Program-made: the position numbers and the translations under genes
From: an uncultured bacterium
GTDB taxonomy: Bacteria; Verrucomicrobiota; Kiritimatiellia; CAIKKV01; CAITUY01
Length of the DNA stretch: 13,279 bases
Assembly: GCA_903934155.1 (NCBI GenBank)
Contig: CAIZMS010000028.1
Location: 1 to 13,279, forward strand
Direction of reading: 5' to 3'
In this document: piece after piece, positions 6,423 through 13,279 of the stretch
Layout of the letters: the number at the start of each line of letters is the position of its first letter
Position numbering within the stretch: the first letter of the stretch is position 1
The notes under the pieces: model-generated
Databases searched by the model: none
Told to the model about the DNA's origin: nothing
Seen by the model: the letters and a program-made list of their open reading frames with translations, nothing else

Positions 6423-8615
6423 ATGACGTTGAAACACAAAATTGTCTGGCTTGCCGTACTGGCGGCCGCATTGCCGGTGCTGGTGATGTCGATCCTGATC
6501 TTGACTCAAAAGCAGGGGCTGATGTCAAAGATTGTGGCCGATATGAATTCGATTTCCGGGAACGAGACCGGTGAGATCGCGAAATTGGTTCACGGGATGT
6601 GCGCCATGTCCAACCGTCGGACGGAGCAGCGGCTGCGTGAGCATCTGGCCTCCGCCCGGGCCGAACTTGAGGCGCAGGGCGTCATTACCTTCGACACCAA
6701 CCAGATGGTTTGGGTGGCCTGCAACCAATTCACCCGGAAGGCCACCAATGTGCCCTTGCCTGTGCTGAGGCTGGGGGAAGCCCGGTTGACGCCGAATGCC
6801 GAGTTCACGGTGCCAAGTCCGGTTGTGGATATTGTTGCCCGATTTTCGCAGTGTTACTGCACCATTTTTCAGCGCCTGAACGAGGATGGCGATATGCTGA
6901 GAGTGGCCACCACGGTGCCCGGTTCCGACGGCAAGCGGGCCATTGGCACCACTCTTGCGCACCATGGACCCCAGGGGGAGGAGACTCCGGTGCTCGCCGC
7001 TGTGCTGAAAGGCGAGACCTATGTCGGCCGGGCCAAGGTGCTGGATCAGTGGCACGCGGCGGCCTATGAGCCGATCTGGGATTCACCGGCCAAAACCCGG
7101 GTCATTGGCATGCTGTATGTGGGGTTCAATCTGGACAAGGTGAACCAGGAATTGCGTGAGGCTATTCTTTCCATTGTCGTCGGCAAGACGGGGTATGTGT
7201 ATGTGCTCGGCGGTAAAGGCGAACAACGCGGGCATTACATCATTTCCAGGGGGGGGGAGAGTGATGGCACGGACATCTGGGACTCCAAGGATCCGGAGGG
7301 AAATGCTTTCATTCAGGACATGATCGCGAAAGGCCTGGCGACCACGAATGGCTCGATTGCTTATGAGCGCTATTCCTGGAGGAACAAGGGCGAATCATCA
7401 CTCCGCATGAAAGTGGCTGCCGTGACTTATTTTCCGGCATGGGACTGGATTATCGCGGCAGGCATGTATGAAGATGATTATCATGGCGTGCTGGCCCGGC
7501 TTAATGATGTTGTGAATCGTCTTCTCCTGGTCGGCCCGCTAGGCGGTGTGATCGTCATGCTGATGGCGATTGCCCTGGCCCTGGCGATCGGAACGGCCAT
7601 TGCCGGGTCGATCAACAAGACCATTGCCGTGGCCGGGATTATTGCCGAAGGCAATCTGGGTGAAGCCCGCAGGGCCATTGAGGCCATGCAGCCGGCCATG
7701 CAAAGGAAGCGGGCGGATGAGTCTTCTCGGTTATTTTCGGCGGTCTCCCAGATGACCGGGCGTCTGGTTTCGTTGGTCAGCCAGGTCCAGCGGTCGAGCG
7801 TCCAGCTGGTGTCCACGGCCACGGAAATTGCGGCCGCCTCCCACCAGCAGGAAGCCTCCGTGACGGAATTCGGCGCCTCCACCACGGAAGTGACCGCGGC
7901 GGTCAAGGAGATCTCGGCGACCTCGCAGGAATTAGTGCGGACCATGCAGGCTGTGAAGACCGTATCCATTGAAACCGAAGGACTGGCCGATGTCGGCCGG
8001 GCCGGGTTGACGGGGATGGAAAGCTCAATGCGTCAACTGGCCGGGGCCACGGCGTCCATTTCCGCGCGCCTGGCGGTGATCAATGAGAAGGCTAATGCCA
8101 TCAACAGCATGGTGACCACCATTACGAAGGTGGCCGATCAGACCAACCTACTGTCACTCAATGCCGCCATCGAGGCCGAAAAGGCCGGAGAGTACGGGCT
8201 TGGATTTTCGGTTGTGGCGCGCGAAATCCGCCGCCTGGCGGATCAGACGGCCGTCGCGTCCCTGGACATTGATCAAACGGTTCGCGAAATGCAGTCTTCG
8301 GTGACCGCCGGGGTCATGGAAATGGACAAGTTCACGGGTGAAGTTTCGCAGGGAGTTCGAGGGGTGAACGAAATCGGGCTGCAGATGGGCCGGATTATTG
8401 AGCATGTCAAGGTGTTGACGCCACGGTTTGATTCAGTCAACGAAGGCATGCTGGCCCAGTCAGCCGGGGCGCGGCAAATCAGTGAGGCCATGGTTCAGTT
8501 GAGTGATGGGGCGCATCAGACCCGGGAGTCGCTGCGCCAGTTTAAAGAGGCGGCGGACCAATTAAAGGATGCCGCCCGTGGCCTTCAGCAGGAGGCGGCT
8601 CAGTTTAAGGTATAG
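6423..8615 (+). CDS. Methyl-accepting chemotaxis protein with Cache_3-Cache_2 sensor
   Basis: A 730-residue transmembrane receptor. TM1 is at about 7-29 and TM2 at about 368-397. The extracytoplasmic sensor between them has hallmarks of the Cache_3-Cache_2 fusion: TIFQRLNEDGDMLRVATTV, RAIGTTL, GETYVGRAKV, YEPIWD, then GKTGYVYVLGGKGEQRGHYI and WDWIIAAGMYEDDY. A HAMP-like region (about 395-450) carries an extra ARRAIEAMQ-type stretch. The cytoplasmic hairpin tip is ADQTNLLSLNAAIEAEKAGE (571-590), the CheA/CheW contact. The C-terminus is QFKV, without a CheR-docking pentapeptide. In the position of wspA, it should feed the downstream Wsp-like kinase. Cys60, Cys100, Cys144 and Cys146 lie in the sensor. 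A run of nine G interrupts an otherwise ordinary reading frame. Ligand unknown. Confidence 0.93.
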   Translation: MTLKHKIVWLAVLAAALPVLVMSILILTQKQGLMSKIVADMNSISGNETGEIAKLVHGMCAMSNRRTEQRLREHLASARAELEAQGVITFDTNQMVWVACNQFTRKATNVPLPVLRLGEARLTPNAEFTVPSPVVDIVARFSQCYCTIFQRLNEDGDMLRVATTVPGSDGKRAIGTTLAHHGPQGEETPVLAAVLKGETYVGRAKVLDQWHAAAYEPIWDSPAKTRVIGMLYVGFNLDKVNQELREAILSIVVGKTGYVYVLGGKGEQRGHYIISRGGESDGTDIWDSKDPEGNAFIQDMIAKGLATTNGSIAYERYSWRNKGESSLRMKVAAVTYFPAWDWIIAAGMYEDDYHGVLARLNDVVNRLLLVGPLGGVIVMLMAIALALAIGTAIAGSINKTIAVAGIIAEGNLGEARRAIEAMQPAMQRKRADESSRLFSAVSQMTGRLVSLVSQVQRSSVQLVSTATEIAAASHQQEASVTEFGASTTEVTAAVKEISATSQELVRTMQAVKTVSIETEGLADVGRAGLTGMESSMRQLAGATASISARLAVINEKANAINSMVTTITKVADQTNLLSLNAAIEAEKAGEYGLGFSVVAREIRRLADQTAVASLDIDQTVREMQSSVTAGVMEMDKFTGEVSQGVRGVNEIGLQMGRIIEHVKVLTPRFDSVNEGMLAQSAGARQISEAMVQLSDGAHQTRESLRQFKEAADQLKDAARGLQQEAAQFKV
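7249..7257 (+). repeat. Nine-base poly-G tract inside the first receptor gene
   Basis: Nine consecutive G encode the Gly-Gly of SRGGES (residues 275-280) in the Cache_2 part of the sensor. A tract of this length is prone to slippage in replication and in sequencing. One base gained or lost would truncate the receptor. Confidence 0.8.
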
Positions 8616-8650
8616 TGCGGGGTGTAGACAATCCGAGCGAGGTAGCGACT

Positions 8651-10591
8651 ATGAAGATCGTCAGCATGCGTGCCAAGATCGTTGTTCCGACAATCCTGTT
8701 GTTCAGCTTCAGCCTGGGTATCCTGGCGTGGCTGACCTATCGTGTGTCGCGCGATGCGATGGAACAGGCCGCGCAGCAGCATGTAACCCAGATCGCGGAC
8801 GCGACAGCGAAGGCGATTTCAATCTGGATTGTCGAGCGGCCTCGCGAGATCAATGCCTGGAGCGAGCGAGCCGCACTTCATGCCGTCTTGGACGTAAAGG
8901 ATGCCGTGACTCCGGCTGCGCTCAACGATGCAACGCTCATGCTCCAGCGATACAACAAAGATGCGGCCTGGTATGAAATTCTCGTGCTGGTTGACCGGAA
9001 AGGGGTTGCCGTCTGTTCCTCGACGCCGCAGGCTTCCCGGGATGTCACCGTTGCGGATCGCGACTATTTCCAGCGGGCCCTGGCCGGTGAATGGGTTGTG
9101 TCTGAGGTGATCAAGAGCAAAACATCCGGGAATCCGGTGGTTGTGGTGGCCGTTCCGGTTCGTTCCGGCGATACGTCCATGGGCGTGCTGCTGGGGGCGC
9201 TGGATCTGAAAGTGTTTACCCGGCAATTTGTCGATCCGCTGAAGATCGGGTCCTCGGGGTATGTCTTTGTGGCAGACCGCCGGGGCGTCATCTGCTCGCA
9301 TCCGGATGCGTCCCTGGTCATGGCGACCAACCTGACAAGCCTGGCGTTCGGTCCGGAGATTCTAAAGAACCGGAATGGCAGTATGCGTTACGACTATAAG
9401 GATGAGGAAGTCCTGGCGGCCTATCGTACCGATCCCGTATCCGGGTGGATTGTGGTGGCGCGTGCCCCAGCCCGTGAAATCATGTCATCCACGCGCACGA
9501 TCCGTAACCTCAATCTGCTCATGGGTTTTGCGGCTATTCTGCTGACCGCCCTGGTGCTGTTGTTCATGGCAAGGTCCATTACGCGCACCATTACGGATCT
9601 GGCGGGAGTGGCCGGCCTGATCACACGGGGTCGTCTCGCCGAGGCCCGCGAGGCGATCGCGCAAATCAACCGGATTCGGCGACCGCCACGTGATGAGACG
9701 GGCGAGCTCTGGCAGTCCATGTCGGCCATGGCCGACAGCCTTAATTCACTGGTGGGCCAGGTTCAGCAGTCGAGCGTTCAGCTGGTGTCAACGGCGACGG
9801 AAATCGAGGCGGCGGCGCGGGAGCAGGAGTCGGTGATCGCTAATTTCAGTGCGTCGACCACGGAGGTGGTTGCTTCGGCCAGGCAGATCTCCGCCACGTC
9901 CCAGGAACTTTCAAAGACCATGGAAACCGTGAAAACCGTATCCGAAGGCACCGTCACGCTGGCCGATGTCGGGCGTGCCGGGCTGACAGGCATGGAGGGA
10001 TCCATCCGGCAATTAGTGATAGCGGCGGACTCTATTTCGACGAAGCTGGCGGCTATCAATGTGAAGGCCGGAACGATTGGCGGCGTCGTGACCACGATCA
10101 CCAAGGTGGCTGACCAGACCAACCTGTTGTCCCTGAATGCCGCGATTGAGGCGGAAAAGGCAGGCCAATACGGGCTTGGGATTGCGGTGGTTGCCCGGGA
10201 GATTCGCAGGCTGGCCGATCAGACTGCCGTGGCCACGCTTGATATTGAGCGCATGGTCAAGGAAATGCAGTCTGCTGTGGCGGCCGGAGTCATGGAAATG
10301 GACAAGTTCAGCGGTGAAGTCAATCGCGGAACGGAGGCCATGGAGACGATCAGTCGCCCGTTGTCGGATATCATCGTACAGGTTAAAGACCTTGCGCCGA
10401 AATTTGAAACGGTCAATGACGGCATGTATGCCCAGTCGCAAGGGGCCCAGCAGATCAGTCTGGCGCTGACGCAGGTCAGTGGTGGCGCCGTCAAGACCGC
10501 GGAGTCCCTGCGGCAGTTCAACGAAGCGACCGCGCAGTTGCGCAATTCTGCCCAACGCCTGCAATCGGAAGTGGCCAAATTCAAAGTGTAA
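8651..10591 (+). CDS. Methyl-accepting chemotaxis protein with double-Cache sensor
   Basis: A 646-residue receptor, paralogous to the preceding one in its cytoplasmic part. TM1 is at about 10-30 and TM2 at about 287-308. The sensor has dCache_1 features: WYEILVLVDRKGVAVCSS (107-124), ADRDYFQRALAGEWVVSEV (135-153), NPVVVVAVPV, then GSSGYVFVADRRGVICSHPD (200-219) and SGWIVVARAP. The amino-acid-binding RxWYxxA pattern is absent, so no ligand is proposed. From residue 364 to the end it aligns gap-free over 283 residues with the first receptor, with the identical hairpin core VADQTNLLSLNAAIEAEKAG, and ends KFKV. ATG 8651 has GAGG at 8639-8642; the open frame upstream begins at a GTG overlapping the previous stop, less likely. 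It is 35 nt from receptor one. Confidence 0.93.
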   Translation: MKIVSMRAKIVVPTILLFSFSLGILAWLTYRVSRDAMEQAAQQHVTQIADATAKAISIWIVERPREINAWSERAALHAVLDVKDAVTPAALNDATLMLQRYNKDAAWYEILVLVDRKGVAVCSSTPQASRDVTVADRDYFQRALAGEWVVSEVIKSKTSGNPVVVVAVPVRSGDTSMGVLLGALDLKVFTRQFVDPLKIGSSGYVFVADRRGVICSHPDASLVMATNLTSLAFGPEILKNRNGSMRYDYKDEEVLAAYRTDPVSGWIVVARAPAREIMSSTRTIRNLNLLMGFAAILLTALVLLFMARSITRTITDLAGVAGLITRGRLAEAREAIAQINRIRRPPRDETGELWQSMSAMADSLNSLVGQVQQSSVQLVSTATEIEAAAREQESVIANFSASTTEVVASARQISATSQELSKTMETVKTVSEGTVTLADVGRAGLTGMEGSIRQLVIAADSISTKLAAINVKAGTIGGVVTTITKVADQTNLLSLNAAIEAEKAGQYGLGIAVVAREIRRLADQTAVATLDIERMVKEMQSAVAAGVMEMDKFSGEVNRGTEAMETISRPLSDIIVQVKDLAPKFETVNDGMYAQSQGAQQISLALTQVSGGAVKTAESLRQFNEATAQLRNSAQRLQSEVAKFKV

Positions 10592-10592
10592 T

Positions 10593-11060
10593 ATGTTATT
10601 TGTCGTCTTCAAAGCCGGTGAGGCCCGTTATGCCCTGGAGGCGCGCCAGGTTGTCGAGGTCATCCCTCTCGTAACCTTGCGGAAATGCCCCGGAGCGCCC
10701 GGCGCCATCGCCGGCTTGATGAATTATGGCGGGGCAGGGGTACCGGTTGTGGATCTTGGATCCCTGACTGGCGGGATGCCCAGTATCCCCTATCTGAGCA
10801 CCCGGATTATTGTGACGCATTATGTCGGTGGGGAGGGGCGCCAGCGGGTGCTTGGGCTCCTGGCGGAATCGGTGACGAACACCGTGGAGCGGAAAGAAAC
10901 CGATTTCTGTCAAGGCCGCGTGGGGGGGGCGGGGAGCCTCTGCCTGGGCAAGCTGGCCGTCGATGGAGCGGGGTTCATTCAGCGGATCGTGGCCGCCAAT
11001 CTGGTGCCGAAGGAGCTAGAGGCGATGTTATTCACTGAACCGGAGGGGATGGCATCATGA
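10593..11060 (+). CDS. wspB: CheW-domain coupling protein, WspB-like
   Basis: A 155-residue single-domain CheW protein linking the receptors to the CheA-type kinase. The CheW pattern is clear: FVVFKAGEARYALEARQVVEV (3-23), GAIAGLMNYGGAGVPVVDL (37-55), the ISTR-like YLSTRIIVTHYV (67-78) and LGLLAESV (87-94). The short N-terminus starting straight at the first strand and the order in the cluster match WspB as I remember it. ATG lies one base after the stop of the second receptor with no good ribosome site, so translation is probably coupled. A run of eight G is at 10922-10929. The gene overlaps cheR at ATGA, and GGAGGGG inside its end serves the next start. Confidence 0.87.
   Translation: MLFVVFKAGEARYALEARQVVEVIPLVTLRKCPGAPGAIAGLMNYGGAGVPVVDLGSLTGGMPSIPYLSTRIIVTHYVGGEGRQRVLGLLAESVTNTVERKETDFCQGRVGGAGSLCLGKLAVDGAGFIQRIVAANLVPKELEAMLFTEPEGMAS
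10922..10929 (+). repeat. Eight-base poly-G tract inside the WspB-like gene
   Basis: Eight consecutive G encode part of RVGGAG (residues 109-114) in the C-terminal half of the coupler. It is the second long G run in this operon and a site for possible slippage or base-count error. Confidence 0.75.
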
Positions 11061-12247
11061 CGGCAAGCCCCGTTGAATCCTGGTTGTCGGCGGTCATCGG
11101 GCTTGATGTGGGCACGATTGGGTCACGCAGTCTGGAGGATTCCGTAAAAAGACGCATGGCCGTGTGTTCTTTGCTGGAGGAGCGCGACTATCTGGACCAC
11201 GTGAAGGCATCGCCGGATGAGCTTTCGGTGTTGATTGAAATGATTGTGGTGCCGGAAACTTGGTTTTTCCGGGATCGAGAGCCGTTTGTATTTCTGGCCC
11301 AATTTGTGGCTACGACCTGGCTGGCCGCGCATCCCGGTGGAGTGTTGAAGGTCTTGAGCCTTCCCTGCTCTTCAGGAGAAGAGCCGTATTCCATTGCCAT
11401 GTCTCTTCAATCAGCGGGTCTGCCGTCTTCGCGGTACAGGATTGATGCGGTGGATATCAATCCGGCATTGCTACGCAAGGCGGAAAAGGGGGACTATGGA
11501 GGGAACTCTTTTCGAAGCGGGGTGCCGACCCACAGCGAGCGGTATTTCAAACATCATGGGGCCATCCGGACGGTCAGTGCTGAAGTCCGCTCCGGCATCC
11601 GGTTTATTCAGGGTAATATCATGAGTCTTCCGGGATCCATTGCAGGACAAGCCTATGACATCATTTTCTGCCGGAATCTGCTGATTTACCAGCATGGTGC
11701 GGCGAGATCGAAAATCATGGCCACCGTGGAGGGGCTGTTGGATGCGGAAGGGCTTTTGTTTGTCGGGCATGCCGAAATGATGTCTTTGTTGGCGGATCGC
11801 TATGAGCCGATCCGGCACAGCGGCGCCTTTGCCTACTCCAGGAGAAAGACCGGGCCCAGCAAGGTCGTGCCTGAAGCTCAAGCTGTTTGCGCGCTGGTTG
11901 CGCCGGGTCCTGCGCCTGTATTGTCCCTTGAGTCACGGATTGACCGTGTTCGGGCTCTGGCGGATCAGGGTCGATTGGATGATGCCGCGGCGATTTGTCA
12001 GGATGTGTTGAAGGAAAATCCGCAGCTGGCCGAAGCCCATTTCCTTCTGGGCTTAATACGGACTGCGGCGGGACATGTTCAGGAGGCGGAAGAATGCCTG
12101 AGTCGTACGCTTTATCTTGATGCGGATAATTATGAGGCTCTGGTTCATCTGTCCCTGTTGAAGGCTCAGCGTGGGGATGAGGCTGCCGCCGAACGGTTGC
12201 GCCAGCGTGCGGGGCGCATTCATGACAAGGCACAGGTGCCCGCATGA
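11057..12247 (+). CDS. wspC: CheR-type receptor methyltransferase with C-terminal TPR, WspC-like
   Basis: A 396-residue enzyme that methylates receptor glutamates using S-adenosylmethionine for adaptation. The helical N-domain contains VVPETWFFRDREPF (64-77), the CheR NETxFFR equivalent. The SAM-binding motif is LSLPCSSGEEPYSIAM (100-115), followed by DAVDINPALLRKA (130-142), YDIIFCRNLLIY (200-211) and LLFVGHAEMM (233-242). After a proline-rich linker (about 265-290), residues 293-385 form two to three TPR-like helical pairs (GRLDDAAAICQDVLKENPQL, AEAHFLLGLIRTAAGHVQEA). CheR fused to TPR is the WspC arrangement. The receptors lack a docking pentapeptide, so the TPR may provide the targeting. 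ATGA overlaps join it to both neighbours. Confidence 0.92.
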   Translation: MTASPVESWLSAVIGLDVGTIGSRSLEDSVKRRMAVCSLLEERDYLDHVKASPDELSVLIEMIVVPETWFFRDREPFVFLAQFVATTWLAAHPGGVLKVLSLPCSSGEEPYSIAMSLQSAGLPSSRYRIDAVDINPALLRKAEKGDYGGNSFRSGVPTHSERYFKHHGAIRTVSAEVRSGIRFIQGNIMSLPGSIAGQAYDIIFCRNLLIYQHGAARSKIMATVEGLLDAEGLLFVGHAEMMSLLADRYEPIRHSGAFAYSRRKTGPSKVVPEAQAVCALVAPGPAPVLSLESRIDRVRALADQGRLDDAAAICQDVLKENPQLAEAHFLLGLIRTAAGHVQEAEECLSRTLYLDADNYEALVHLSLLKAQRGDEAAAERLRQRAGRIHDKAQVPA

Positions 12248-12900
12248 GCAAGACCCTGATTCAGGATTGTTGGAACCGGATTGGCGTGCAGGGCGATAAG
12301 TCCTGTCCTGAATTGCCGCAGCACATTCATTGCCGGAACTGTCCTGTGTTTGAACGGGGCGCGCATACCTTGCTGGATCGTCCATCGCCAAAGGGCTACG
12401 TCGAGGAATGGACTCAAATCCTGGCCAGAGCAAAAGAGGCGGAAGTCGGGTTCACCGATTCGGCCATGGTGTTCCGGATCGGGGCGGAATGGCTCGCCAT
12501 CGGGGCTCGGATTTGTGTGGAAATTGTGTCCATGCGCCCGGTCCGGCGCGTGCCGCACCGGTCCAGCCGGATGCTGATGGGATTGGCGAGCGTACGAGGA
12601 GAACTCCTGTTGTGTTTTTCACTGGCCCATTTGCTCGGGTTGGAGTCTTCGACAGGTCATGAATCCCCGATGCGGCCCCGCTTGGTTGTGGCCCGAAAGG
12701 ACCGGTTTGGCATGGCCTTTCCCGTTGACGAAGTGATGGGTCTGCACCGGTATCATCGGGACTCTGTCTGTGCTACCCCGGCGACCGTGGCTCATGCCGT
12801 TCCTCAGTTCACGCGCGGCATGCTTACGGTCGATGGCCGTAAGATCGGCTTGCTTGACGACGAATTGGTATTTCACGCACTGGCAAAAGTACTGGCATGA
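12244..12900 (+). CDS. wspD: CheW-domain coupling protein with N-terminal four-Cys motif, WspD-like
   Basis: A 218-residue second coupler. Residues about 74-213 are a CheW domain (MVFRIGAEWLAI, LMGLASVRGELLLCFSL, RLVVARKDRFGMAFPVDEV). The first 40 residues carry a conserved-looking cysteine segment: DCWNRIGVQGDKSCPEL and HIHCRNCPV, giving Cys9, Cys21, Cys30 and Cys33. I recall a similar CWNRIG / HCRNCPV segment in WspD proteins, which supports the assignment. Four spaced cysteines could bind Zn or another metal, which is unproven. A helical linker (50-70) joins the parts. It starts at an ATGA overlap with cheR. An AAGGAA at its stop codon serves the kinase gene. Confidence 0.88.
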   Translation: MSKTLIQDCWNRIGVQGDKSCPELPQHIHCRNCPVFERGAHTLLDRPSPKGYVEEWTQILARAKEAEVGFTDSAMVFRIGAEWLAIGARICVEIVSMRPVRRVPHRSSRMLMGLASVRGELLLCFSLAHLLGLESSTGHESPMRPRLVVARKDRFGMAFPVDEVMGLHRYHRDSVCATPATVAHAVPQFTRGMLTVDGRKIGLLDDELVFHALAKVLA

Positions 12901-12915
12901 AGGAAATGACTTAGC

Positions 12916-13279
12916 ATGACGACTTCCCGCGAACAGGATCTGAGTGCGTTTTCAATGCTGGATCTTTTCCGGCAGGAGGCGGAGTCCCAGACGGCGGTCC
13001 TGAACGAGAGCTTGGTGGCGTTGGAGCAGGATCCAGGCAATCAGGAGCGGCTTGCGGTCATGATGCGCGCCGCCCACTCGCTGAAGGGCGCTGCACGCAT
13101 TGTCAACCTGGATCCCGCCGTGAAAGTGGCCCATGCCCTGGAAGATTGTTTTGTTGCGGCACAGAAGGGGGAGATCGTCATTCAGCCGGAAGTGGTGGAT
13201 GACCTGTTGCGTGGTGTGGATATGCTGATGCAGATTGCCCGCGTGCCGGAGGTGGAGATGGCGGGCTGGCAGGCCGGGC
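12916..13279 (+). CDS. wspE: CheA-type histidine kinase, WspE-like, N-terminal part only
   Basis: The frame is open from ATG 12916 to the window edge, giving 121 codons, so the gene is truncated by the window and not broken. The N-terminal Hpt domain is present: LDLFRQEAESQTAVLNESL (15-33) and AAHSLKGAARIVNL (52-65), with His54 as the expected phosphorylated residue. The wording DLSAFSMLDLFRQEAESQ is close to WspE as I remember it. WspE is a CheA with a fused receiver domain; kinase, CheW-like and receiver domains cannot be checked here. The ribosome site is AAGGAA (12900-12905), 10 nt upstream, overlapping the stop of the WspD-like gene. It would be the central kinase fed by both receptors. 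Confidence 0.9.
   Translation, partial: MTTSREQDLSAFSMLDLFRQEAESQTAVLNESLVALEQDPGNQERLAVMMRAAHSLKGAARIVNLDPAVKVAHALEDCFVAAQKGEIVIQPEVVDDLLRGVDMLMQIARVPEVEMAGWQAG

Noticed and set aside
8615..8650. GTG 8615 as start of the second receptor, overlapping the previous stop
   Set aside because: ATG 8651 has a GAGG 8 nt upstream and is followed directly by a typical receptor membrane helix.

Overview
The window is one end of a metagenome-like contig: bases 6-38 are a near-perfect Illumina adapter, so real sequence starts at about base 39. All genes look bacterial, with good Shine-Dalgarno sites, dense packing and fairly high GC. A PEP-CTERM surface protein and a GH20 glycosidase of a type I associate with Verrucomicrobiota, Kiritimatiellota and Lentisphaerota, next to a Wsp-type chemosensory operon, suggest an aquatic or sediment Gram-negative of the PVC group. 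This taxonomic call is inference with low to moderate confidence.

Left part (39-4902, all on +): an exported Fe-type superoxide dismutase; a compact MNT/HepT nucleotidyltransferase-HEPN toxin-antitoxin pair overlapping by 14 nt; a small secreted PEP-CTERM protein; then a two-gene unit in which a GH20 beta-N-acetylhexosaminidase-like enzyme overlaps a nitroreductase at an ATGA junction. Middle (4922-6184, minus): a membrane-anchored or exported protein of unknown family, whose C-terminal half carries a Cys / Gly-Asp / His pattern reminiscent of NlpC/P60-like hydrolases. Its upstream region (6185-6422) is a divergent intergenic space holding a 41-nt imperfect palindrome and candidate promoters on both strands.

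Right part (6423 to the window end, all on +): a chemosensory operon in the order MCP, MCP, CheW, CheR-TPR, CheW with an N-terminal Cys motif, CheA N-terminus (cut by the window edge). Except for the extra receptor, this is the gene order of the Pseudomonas wsp operon (wspA-B-C-D-E), and the CheW, CheR-TPR and CheA proteins look Wsp-like, not like flagellar-chemotaxis proteins. The two receptors have unrelated Cache-type sensor modules (Cache_3-Cache_2 and double Cache) on nearly interchangeable signalling domains. The likely working model is that two extracytoplasmic signals feed one CheA-type kinase through WspB/WspD-like couplers, with adaptation by the WspC-like methyltransferase. In Pseudomonas the output is c-di-GMP synthesis by WspR; here the output genes (cheB/wspF, wspR or another regulator) would lie beyond base 13279 and are not seen.

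No rRNA, tRNA, CRISPR array, transposase or attachment site was recognised. No gene-free stretch exceeds about 240 bases.
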